Source: Bacteroidota bacterium
GTDB taxonomy: Bacteria; Bacteroidota; Ignavibacteria; UBA10030; UBA8401
Length of the DNA: 11,742 nucleotides
Direction of reading: 5' to 3'
Assembly: GCA_025355705.1 (NCBI GenBank)
Contig: JANXZD010000401.1
Span: 1-11,742 of the forward strand
Shown here: in pieces, positions 1 to 6,056 of the stretch
Layout of the letters: every line of letters starts with the position of its first letter
Numbering within the stretch: position 1 is the stretch's first letter
Made by a program: the position numbers and the translations under genes
The notes under the pieces: generated by a model
The model's input: the letters and a program-made list of their open reading frames with translations, nothing else
Database searches by the model: none
Told to the model about the DNA's origin: nothing

Positions 1-1
1 C

Positions 2-1570
2 GATAATGTTTTTTTTGGGTTAAGTTCTGATACTGTATTCTCTGCACCAAACGCCTATCGAGTATTTTATAGTTTCCCAATTGCAGACGCAGTTACAGCG
101 CAATTAAAAACAAACCTTCCTATAGCAAGTCGCCCAGATAGTATATTTTTAAAAGTATATGGTAATGGAGGCGGGCATACACTAAAAGTATTGTTTACAG
201 ATAAAAACGGTGAACAGTTTTATATTATATCACCTACAATAGTCAACTGGAATGGATCGTGGCAGAACGTTGGCTTTAAAATGGTCAATGCTAAACCGGT
301 AACGTCTGGTACTCTTGATTATCCAATCACACTGAATGAGATTCAAGTTCTATTGGGAAAGAATAATCCAATAGGAAATAAATCAATTGGAACACTTTTC
401 ATTGATGATATCAATGTTCATTATCCAAACCGCACTGTTGCGCCTCAAGTGTTATTCGATTTTAATGCTTCTGGGATTACGGGATGGCTGCAACCATATG
501 GTGTTGGAAGCGGACAAACTGTCGGCATCACCACTCTGTCAAAACTTGAATATTCAACTGAGCATCCGTATGAAGGAAGCGGCTGTGGAAAATGGACGTT
601 CATTGATAATGCCGCTCTCTCAACAAATTGGAACATTCGAGTTTCTCGTACAACAAGCGCTGAACTTGCTGACATGCTACGAGGAAGTTATATCGGAGCG
701 TGGGTTTGGGCTGACGGTAAATTAGGGATTACAATGCGAACAGTAATTCGCGGGGGTGCAACCGGACTCTGTCAAGGACCTGCTTTCCCGGTAAATCACA
801 TCGGATGGAAATTAATAGGCGTACGATTGGACGAAAATCAATTCACAACATATATAACTTCTGGAAAAATTGTTGATACTGGAAATAAATTTAATGGTTT
901 TCACGTCGAGGCTAACAATGCGGATGTCAATGGAAAGACTGTAATTCTTTTCGTTGATAAAATGGTGACAAGCGCCCTTACTGTTCCCTCGGGGTTTTTG
1001 GATTTTGGTGCTATATGGGATTCAATCGGAAATCAAGTAAAAATTTCGTGGGGAGTAAATTCCGAGATCAGTATCAATCGGTATGCAATTGAACGAAGTA
1101 GTGATGGGTCAAGCTTTGCTGAAGTTGGTTCTGTAACTGCAAAAGGAAATACAGATACCACCGCGCGATATTCGTTCTATGATAACATTGGAAATTTGGC
1201 ATCGTCAAAATATCGTATCCGCCAGATTACAAATGACGGAGGCCAAGAAACAACACCGATCATTAACTTCAATCTAACAAATGTCCCTGGAGAGTATTTT
1301 TCTCCATTGAGTTTTGACCTTCAACAAAATTTTCCTAACCCATTTAACCCTATTACGACAATCCAATTTCAAATTGCTTCACCTGCACACACTCAATTGA
1401 AAGTATATGATATTCTAGGAAGAGAAATCTCAACGATCCTGAACCAAGATATAACGGCAGGTGTCCACAAAATCAATTGGGACTCTTCAAAGGTTGCAAG
1501 TGGTATCTATTTTTATCGCCTGACATCTGGAACATTTACCGATACTAAAAAAATGATTGTTGCCAAATAA
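2..1570 (+). CDS. Secreted multidomain protein with type IX secretion C-terminal sorting domain (5' end missing)
   Basis: The frame is open from the left edge, so this is the last 522 residues of a longer protein; the TTG at 191 is internal. Fragment residues about 1-142 form a beta-rich module (VYGNGGG near the start, ending GTLFIDDINVHYP) resembling carbohydrate-binding-like modules attached to secreted phosphodiester glycosidases. Residues about 150-325 look like a second, divergent jelly-roll module (FDFNASGITGW to VILFVDKM). Residues about 333-427 resemble a fibronectin-III-like domain. The last ~85 residues are a type A sorting domain: FDLQQNFPNPFNP, then LKVYDILGREI, then SGIYFYRLTSG and a basic end. 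In T9SS bacteria this domain directs export across the outer membrane and is usually removed during surface attachment or release. The catalytic part, if any, is upstream and unseen; glycan binding is inferred. A hairpin follows the stop. Confidence 0.85.
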   Translation, partial: DNVFFGLSSDTVFSAPNAYRVFYSFPIADAVTAQLKTNLPIASRPDSIFLKVYGNGGGHTLKVLFTDKNGEQFYIISPTIVNWNGSWQNVGFKMVNAKPVTSGTLDYPITLNEIQVLLGKNNPIGNKSIGTLFIDDINVHYPNRTVAPQVLFDFNASGITGWLQPYGVGSGQTVGITTLSKLEYSTEHPYEGSGCGKWTFIDNAALSTNWNIRVSRTTSAELADMLRGSYIGAWVWADGKLGITMRTVIRGGATGLCQGPAFPVNHIGWKLIGVRLDENQFTTYITSGKIVDTGNKFNGFHVEANNADVNGKTVILFVDKMVTSALTVPSGFLDFGAIWDSIGNQVKISWGVNSEISINRYAIERSSDGSSFAEVGSVTAKGNTDTTARYSFYDNIGNLASSKYRIRQITNDGGQETTPIINFNLTNVPGEYFSPLSFDLQQNFPNPFNPITTIQFQIASPAHTQLKVYDILGREISTILNQDITAGVHKINWDSSKVASGIYFYRLTSGTFTDTKKMIVAK

Positions 1571-1595
1571 ATTGGGAAAAATATTCTTTAAAATA

Positions 1596-1624
1596 AAAAA
1601 TGATAACAGCATGTTATCATTTTT
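1596..1624. terminator. Bidirectional hairpin terminator between the sorting-domain gene and tRNA-Pro
   Basis: A perfect 13-bp inverted repeat (AAAAATGATAACA / TGTTATCATTTTT) with a GCA loop lies between the plus-strand stop codon at 1570 and the 3' end of the minus-strand tRNA at 1629. The arms end in T runs on both strands, so it can terminate transcription from either side. The stem is AT-rich, so efficiency may be moderate. Confidence 0.75.
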
Positions 1625-1628
1625 ATAG

Positions 1629-1703
1629 TCGGGGTGAGAGGATTCGAACCTCCGGCCTCTTGGTCCCGAACCAAGCACTCTAACCGGGCTGAGCTACACC
1701 CCG
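1629..1703 (-). tRNA. tRNA-Pro(CGG)
   Basis: The minus strand folds into a full cloverleaf of 75 nt. The acceptor stem CGGGGTG/CACCCCG pairs perfectly and begins with C, as is usual for bacterial tRNA-Pro. The anticodon stem CTTGG/CCAAG encloses the loop TTCGGGA, giving anticodon CGG, which reads CCG proline codons. The T arm is GGAGG-TTCGAAT-CCTCT with one G-U pair, and the discriminator is A. The 3' CCA is not encoded, so it must be added by the CCA-adding enzyme. A promoter-like pair lies upstream at 1718-1746 and a terminator downstream. Confidence 0.96.
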
Positions 1704-1717
1704 AACTTAACAGATTG

Positions 1718-1746
1718 AATATAAGGGGATTTTTGATCGTTCTCAA
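1718..1746 (-). promoter_or_regulatory. Probable promoter of tRNA-Pro
   Basis: On the minus strand, TTGAGA (1741-1746) and TATATT (1718-1723) are separated by exactly 17 nt. Initiation about 7 nt downstream would leave a short 5' leader before the tRNA. Spacing and position fit a housekeeping sigma promoter; the call is by consensus only. Confidence 0.55.
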
Positions 1747-1813
1747 GAATTCTTTTACACATTGTGAAGTTATACATTTTTACTAACAGTAAAATATTTC
1801 GATGAATTTTTTA

Positions 1814-1825
1814 ACACACGTGTGT
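1814..1825. repeat. 12-bp perfect palindrome ACACACGTGTGT
   Basis: A self-complementary 12-mer in the 251-nt gap between tRNA-Pro and the small orphan gene. It lies about 80 nt upstream of the orphan gene's candidate promoter. It has the shape of a dimeric regulator site, but no second copy or known motif supports this. The rest of the gap, apart from the two promoter candidates, shows nothing recognisable. Confidence 0.35.
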
Positions 1826-1905
1826 CAGACTATAATTTTCCCTTTATCAAATCATCACAAAGTTTAGAGACTCCTGTTCTGTTTTCCTGTTTAATTGTCT
1901 ACTCT

Positions 1906-1934
1906 TTGACAACCCTTAATGCTAAATATATTGT
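1906..1934 (+). promoter_or_regulatory. Candidate promoter of the small orphan gene
   Basis: TTGACA (1906-1911), a perfect -35 consensus, is followed after 17 nt by TATTGT (1929-1934); an overlapping TATATT at 1927-1932 is an alternative -10 with a 15-nt spacer. Initiation would fall near 1941, leaving only about 14 nt before the ATG at 1955, which fits the absence of a Shine-Dalgarno sequence there. Confidence 0.45.
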
Positions 1935-1954
1935 GTTAACCGAACAAACAAATT

Positions 1955-2386
1955 ATGTCTAGTGTATTTGAAAAACACATACAGTTTGTATTCAGAATGA
2001 TAGACGAACAAATAAATTTATCCGTTAAGAATGGTAAACCTCTGCCATTTTATGACCTCAATGAAATGATAAAACTAGAATATGAAAATTGTAAATCACC
2101 GTTACGACTTTCAATAAAATTCAAAAACGAAAGTAATAAATACGGACACGAGTGCGACATAAGCGGTAATTACTTTGCAATGCTATGGATGTATAAGAAT
2201 AGAAAGCAACTGGCAATTAATAAGACTAAAACAAACGATAAAATATTAGTAACCCAGTTTGAGTTATACGGACTTTGGCTAGAGGATTATATCGAATTGG
2301 AAGAAATAGATATGAATAATATTACATCAATTGATGCGTACATCATCAGTAAAAGAACAGGTGATATACATCCTTTGAAATTTTAG
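1955..2386 (+). CDS. Hypothetical protein, unrecognised, 143 aa
   Basis: I do not recognise this protein. It is soluble-looking, without signal peptide or membrane segment, and rich in Lys, Asn, Ile and Glu. The N-terminal ~35 residues could form a helix (SSVFEKHIQFVFRMIDEQIN); the middle has alternating hydrophobic and charged stretches, and an acidic patch (LEDYIELEEID) lies near residues 108-118. There is no clear ribosome binding site, but a good promoter-like pair at 1906-1934 supports expression. Codon use differs from neighbours: 9 of 15 Ile codons are ATA and 3 of 4 Arg codons are AGA, while the OmpA-like gene downstream uses mostly ATT/ATC and CGN. With its position alone between two tRNA genes, this suggests acquisition by transfer. 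I see no obvious terminator after it and no integrase or att repeats nearby. Confidence 0.6.
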   Translation: MSSVFEKHIQFVFRMIDEQINLSVKNGKPLPFYDLNEMIKLEYENCKSPLRLSIKFKNESNKYGHECDISGNYFAMLWMYKNRKQLAINKTKTNDKILVTQFELYGLWLEDYIELEEIDMNNITSIDAYIISKRTGDIHPLKF

Positions 2387-2481
2387 GCACATCATTTATA
2401 ACGATTATCTAAGGGTAAGGGGAAAACGTTGATCTTGAATTTTGTTGAAATGCAGAAGACTCATCAGAAATCATATACGAC

Positions 2482-2503
2482 AAAAAAGAGTTGACCCAAA
2501 CTC
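2482..2503 (-). terminator. Weak hairpin terminator after tRNA-Ser
   Basis: Reading the minus strand downstream of tRNA-Ser, GAGTT-TGGGTC-AACTC forms a 5-bp stem with a 6-nt loop followed directly by six T residues, 10 nt after the tRNA end. The stem is short, so this is a plausible but weak intrinsic terminator. Confidence 0.45.
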
Positions 2504-2513
2504 AGAGCTTTAG

Positions 2514-2602
2514 CGGAGAAGCCGAGATTCGAACTCGGGGTACACTATTACGCGTACGGCGGTTTAGCAAACCGCTGGTTTAAGCCACTCACCCACCTCT
2601 CC
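2514..2602 (-). tRNA. tRNA-Ser(GCT)
   Basis: The minus strand gives an 89-nt class II tRNA. The acceptor stem GGAGAGG/CTTCTCC closes with one G-U pair, and the discriminator is G, as expected for serine tRNA. The anticodon stem GCGGT/ACCGC encloses the loop TTGCTAA, giving anticodon GCT for AGC/AGT codons. A long variable arm lies between the anticodon and T stems, and the T arm is CCGAG-TTCGAAT-CTCGG. No CCA is encoded. Confidence 0.96.
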
Positions 2603-2622
2603 GTGGTTTATTGCTTGCTATA

Positions 2623-2656
2623 ATTATAAAATACGAAACTTAGAGAGGCTTTGCAA
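2623..2656 (-). promoter_or_regulatory. Probable promoter of tRNA-Ser
   Basis: On the minus strand TTGCAA (2651-2656) is followed after 17 nt by TATTTT (2628-2633); an overlapping perfect TATAAT (2623-2628) lies 20 nt before the tRNA start but is 22 nt from the same -35. Either -10 gives a short leader. Consensus-based call. Confidence 0.5.
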
Positions 2657-2682
2657 GGAATTTTTCTTTTTGAGATCCTTGC
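2653..2682. repeat. Inverted repeat shared by the -35 regions of two divergent promoters
   Basis: GCAAGGA (2653-2659) and TCCTTGC (2676-2682) are perfect 7-bp arms 16 nt apart. The left arm overlaps the -35 of the minus-strand tRNA-Ser promoter and the right arm overlaps the -35 of the plus-strand promoter at 2679-2707. Both promoters therefore begin with the same TCCTTGC context. It may be a regulator site or simply two similar -35 regions facing apart. Confidence 0.4.
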
Positions 2683-2707
2683 CTTTAAATATGATGCTCT
2701 TTATTTT
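2679..2707 (+). promoter_or_regulatory. Candidate promoter of the OmpA-lipoprotein operon
   Basis: TTGCCT (2679-2684) and TATTTT (2702-2707) are 17 nt apart and sit 28 nt upstream of the ATG at 2735. Initiation would fall near 2714, just before the Shine-Dalgarno sequence AAAGAGG at 2723-2729. It probably drives the following three genes, because no other promoter or terminator is evident between them. Confidence 0.45.
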
Positions 2708-2734
2708 AATATACATTAATTCAAAGAGGTTCCT

Positions 2735-3736
2735 ATGAAAATATTTCTTCCACTATTCGTTTTTATTCTTGCCGTTTCACTATCTGCCTGCGTTTCACTC
2801 TCAACATATGAAGAGATGCAGTCTCAACGAGATTCTCTTCAACATTCGGTTGATTCTTTGAAGAACGCAGTTGCTTCAATGCAAGCCAGGATCGACAATT
2901 TAACAGGTGAAAATTCCACACTCAAAAATCAAACCGCCCAAAAGGATAAACAGATTGCCGATCTCCAAAACCAGACCGATACATTGAAAGATCGCATCCG
3001 TCTTCTTGAAAATGATCTGCACATTTCCAGTCAAAATTATGAGCAATCGAAATCAAAAAATTCAGCCGAGATCAAAAAATTGCTTGCAAATCTGGAAGTG
3101 TTGCAAAAAGATGTTGCTCAACGCGAATTGAAATTAAAGGACTATGAAGTAGCGCTTGCAGTTCGTGATTCAACCCTTGCTGCAATTCAACGCGATCTTA
3201 TCGGACGAGAACAGCGTGTCGGTGACCTTGAACGACGCTTGGCCGTACGCGATTCTACACTGAATGCATTAAAAGCAAAATTGAACGACGCACTCCTTGG
3301 TTTTACCAACAGCGGACTATCGATCAATATCATTAATGGACGCGTCTATGTTTCACTTTCCAATCAACTTCTCTTCACGACAGGAAAAGCGGATATTGAT
3401 AAACGCGGAAAAGAAGCATTACTTGGACTCGCTCGCGTGTTGAACACTCAGGATGATTTGGCAATTCTTGTTGAGGGACACACTGACAATCAAGCAGTAT
3501 TCAATCTTGGAGCCATCAAAGACAATTGGGATCTCAGTGTTGTACGTGCAACTGAGGTGATTCGATATCTTGTGAACGAAGGAAAAGTTGACCCGCGAAA
3601 GATCACCGCTTCCGGAAGAAGTGAATATTTTCCGATCGATCCCGCCAACACATCTGAAGCCCGCGCAAAGAATCGTCGGACAGAAATAATTTTGATCCCA
3701 AAACTTTCAGAATTATTTGAGATCTTAGGCAAATAA
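2735..3736 (+). CDS. OmpA-family peptidoglycan-associated lipoprotein with long coiled coil
   Basis: Residues 1-18 are a lipoprotein signal peptide ending in the lipobox LSAC, so Cys19 would be lipidated and the protein anchored in the outer membrane facing the periplasm. Residues ~25-185 are a heptad-rich coiled coil with a repeated unit (LAVRDSTLAAIQRDL at ~141 and LAVRDSTLNALKAKL at ~169). Residues ~203-322 are an OmpA C-terminal domain: LLFTTGKADID, VEGHTDN (246-252), then GRSEYFPI and NRRTEI (313-318), which carries the conserved Asp and Arg that grip peptidoglycan diaminopimelate in this family. Likely role: tethering the outer membrane to the wall across a gap set by the coiled coil. 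Shine-Dalgarno AAAGAGG lies 5 nt before the ATG. It is first in a tight run with the next two genes. It is longer than Pal, and there is no porin barrel. Confidence 0.9.
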   Translation: MKIFLPLFVFILAVSLSACVSLSTYEEMQSQRDSLQHSVDSLKNAVASMQARIDNLTGENSTLKNQTAQKDKQIADLQNQTDTLKDRIRLLENDLHISSQNYEQSKSKNSAEIKKLLANLEVLQKDVAQRELKLKDYEVALAVRDSTLAAIQRDLIGREQRVGDLERRLAVRDSTLNALKAKLNDALLGFTNSGLSINIINGRVYVSLSNQLLFTTGKADIDKRGKEALLGLARVLNTQDDLAILVEGHTDNQAVFNLGAIKDNWDLSVVRATEVIRYLVNEGKVDPRKITASGRSEYFPIDPANTSEARAKNRRTEIILIPKLSELFEILGK

Positions 3737-3743
3737 TTAATTG

Positions 3744-4724
3744 ATGAAAACAATATTCCAAACAAAAAGCGTAACGGTTCTCTGTTGCGCTTTTTTATTT
3801 TTAAATATTAATTCCTGCACTTCAACAAAAGCAGTATCGGAAAATGAGAACAACACATTCTATTCATTCAGTCCGGAAACTCGCGTTCTTATTAATTCCC
3901 CTAAATATAATAATACTGCTAAGCCTGTACTGTTGATTTTGTACGCTCTCCCGAATGGCAATACTATTGAAATGACCGCCGGAAGGAAATTGAGGAATGG
4001 TGACGACTGGCATTTTGATATCCAGCATATTGCCGCTCAAACACGATTCCTGCGAAACACATTACACGATTATTCGATTGTTGTCGCATATCTTGAAAAC
4101 TCATTAAAAAGTTGGCCGTCATGGCGAAGAAAATATGAACATAATTCTGACGATATCATGCGCATCATACAGTTTGTTCGATTTGAAATTGGAGAACCTC
4201 AATCGGTAATTCTTTCGGGACATAGCGGTGGAGGAAGTTTTATCACAGGATTCATCAATGCGTTCGATTCGATTCCAAATTATATTTCACGGATCGCATA
4301 TCTCGATGCAAATTATAGTTATGATGATTCGTTAAATCATGGCAGGAAATTACTTCAATGGCTGAATGCAGACACAACACATAAATTATGTGTCATTGCG
4401 TACGATGATCGTGAAATAATGTTGAACGGGAAAAAAGTCGTTTCTCCCACCGGCGGAACATATCGCGCTACACAAAGAATGATCCAACGATTCAATGAAC
4501 AAACAGATGTGATACTTAAACAAGATTCAATCATAAAACAATATTCAGCAATCAATAATCGAGCTCGGTTTATCATTCAAACAAATCCGGATACATTGAT
4601 CCTTCACACTGTGCTGGTTGAAAAAAATGGTTTTATTCATTCAATTCTCTTCCAAACGGAATTCGAAGAAATGAATTACAAATTTTTTGGACAACGGGCT
4701 TACTCTAATTTCATCACTGACTAA
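3744..4724 (+). CDS. Lipoprotein with alpha/beta-hydrolase nucleophile elbow, function unknown
   Basis: I choose the ATG at 3744 over the in-frame TTG three bases before. Residues 1-24 look like a signal peptide, and NINSC places a lipidation Cys at 25, a loose lipobox acceptable in Bacteroidota-type bacteria. The diagnostic feature is LSGHSGGG (158-164), a GxSxG elbow with Ser161 as nucleophile at the end of a predicted beta strand. Plausible partners are Asp188 (AYLDAN) or Asp221/222 as acid and His299 (FIHS) as base, in the usual order. The stretch LYALPNGN (67-74) to DIQHIAAQTRFLR (92-104) looks like a conserved family block, but I cannot name the family. Probably a periplasm- or surface-facing esterase, amidase or peptidase; the substrate is unknown. 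It starts 7 nt after the OmpA-like gene without a clear ribosome site, suggesting coupled translation. Confidence 0.8.
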   Translation: MKTIFQTKSVTVLCCAFLFLNINSCTSTKAVSENENNTFYSFSPETRVLINSPKYNNTAKPVLLILYALPNGNTIEMTAGRKLRNGDDWHFDIQHIAAQTRFLRNTLHDYSIVVAYLENSLKSWPSWRRKYEHNSDDIMRIIQFVRFEIGEPQSVILSGHSGGGSFITGFINAFDSIPNYISRIAYLDANYSYDDSLNHGRKLLQWLNADTTHKLCVIAYDDREIMLNGKKVVSPTGGTYRATQRMIQRFNEQTDVILKQDSIIKQYSAINNRARFIIQTNPDTLILHTVLVEKNGFIHSILFQTEFEEMNYKFFGQRAYSNFITD

Positions 4725-4727
4725 TTT

Positions 4728-6047
4728 ATGGCTCAAGACTCTCTCAAAAGAGAACTTTCATTTACACAAGCTGTAGCGCTCAATATGATCGACATGGTCG
4801 GTATTGGACCATTCGTCGTCCTTCCCCTTGTCATTGGTATTATGGGAGGGCCACAACATATTTCTGCGTGGATCGCAGGCGCAATTCTTGCACTGATTGA
4901 CGGATTTATCTGGGCTGAGTTTGGCGCAGCAATGCCGAAAGCAGGCGGCAGTTATGTTTTTTTGCGCGAATCTTTTGGAGAACGTTGGGGGAAATTAATG
5001 TCATTCCTCTTCATCTGGCAGACGATGATCCAGGCACCGCTTGTCATTGCTTCAGGTTCGATCGGATTTGCGCAATATCTTTCATACATACTTCCGCTTA
5101 ACGATATCACACGGAAAATCGCGTCAGGTACGCTCGTTATACTTTTAACATTTATCCTTTATCGTAAAATATCCACCATTGGAAAAATATCTGTCGCATT
5201 ATGGATCGGTGTTCTTGGAACAATGGCATGGTTTATCATTGGCGGACTTTCTCATTTCGATCCAAAACTTGCATTCAGTTATCCGGAAGGTGCGTGGGAT
5301 TTCAAATGGGCATTCTGGGTTGCACTCGGACAAGGAACTGTGAAAACGATGTATTCATATCTCGGATATTATAATGTGAATCATCTCGGTGGAGAGATTA
5401 AAGATCCAGAAAAAAATATTCCTCGAGCAATTTTTATATCGATTCTTGGGATTGCTATCCTCTATCTTGCAATGCAATTCGCGGTGATTGGTGTAATCCC
5501 GTGGCAGGAAGCGAAAGATTCACCCTTTATCGTCAGCATGTTAATTGAACGATTATATGGCACAATTGCAGCAACGTTTGCAACAATCCTGGTGTTATGG
5601 ATCGCATTTGCATCACTCTTCGCTGTCATGGTTGGTTATTCCCGAATACCATACGCGGCAGCAATTGATGGAAACTTCTTTTCTGTTTTCGGAAAACTCC
5701 ATCCGACAAAAAAATTCCCAAACATCTCATTGTTATGGCTCGGTGGAACAGCATTTATTTTTAGTCTATTATTTAGATTGAGTGATGTTATCAGCGCTAT
5801 TCTTGCAATGAGAATTCTTGTTCAATTTATCGGGGGTGCTGTTGGTGTAATGATTTTACGAAAGAGAATTGGTTCTGGAAATCTTCCGTTTAGAATGTGG
5901 TTATATCCTTTACCGGCAGTTATTGCAATTCTACTCTGGCTTTCAATTTTATTTTCCACCGGTTGGAAATTTGCGTTATCGGGTGTTGGAATGACAATGC
6001 TGGGAATTATAGTTTACTACGGAAGAGAAAAACTACAAAAGAAATAA
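4728..6047 (+). CDS. APC-family amino acid permease
   Basis: An inner-membrane protein of 439 residues with about 12 hydrophobic segments, the usual size for the amino acid-polyamine-organocation superfamily. TM1 carries the broken-helix glycine motif (MVGIGPFVVLP, 23-33). The conserved block after TM6 reads LGGEIKDPEKNIPRAI (220-235), matching the family's EIknPeknIPrAi signature. Another typical loop, YSRIPYAAAIDG (304-315) to FGKLHPTKKFPN, follows TM8. These proteins import or exchange amino acids with protons or another amino acid; the substrate cannot be read from sequence. The start lies 3 nt after the hydrolase gene's stop, so the two are almost certainly cotranscribed. This raises the possibility that the permease takes up a product released by the hydrolase. 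It ends 9 nt from the convergent Sel1 gene, with no hairpin between. Confidence 0.9.
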   Translation: MAQDSLKRELSFTQAVALNMIDMVGIGPFVVLPLVIGIMGGPQHISAWIAGAILALIDGFIWAEFGAAMPKAGGSYVFLRESFGERWGKLMSFLFIWQTMIQAPLVIASGSIGFAQYLSYILPLNDITRKIASGTLVILLTFILYRKISTIGKISVALWIGVLGTMAWFIIGGLSHFDPKLAFSYPEGAWDFKWAFWVALGQGTVKTMYSYLGYYNVNHLGGEIKDPEKNIPRAIFISILGIAILYLAMQFAVIGVIPWQEAKDSPFIVSMLIERLYGTIAATFATILVLWIAFASLFAVMVGYSRIPYAAAIDGNFFSVFGKLHPTKKFPNISLLWLGGTAFIFSLLFRLSDVISAILAMRILVQFIGGAVGVMILRKRIGSGNLPFRMWLYPLPAVIAILLWLSILFSTGWKFALSGVGMTMLGIIVYYGREKLQKK

Positions 6048-6056
6048 ATACTGATA

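Noticed and set aside
191..193. TTG at 191 as start of the first gene
   Set aside because: The same frame is open from position 2 and encodes the beginning of the first module, so this TTG is an internal Leu codon.
1629..2602. tRNA-flanked integrated element with att repeats
   Set aside because: The 3' ends of the two tRNAs share only the common T-loop sequence, and no integrase, transposase or direct repeat is present.
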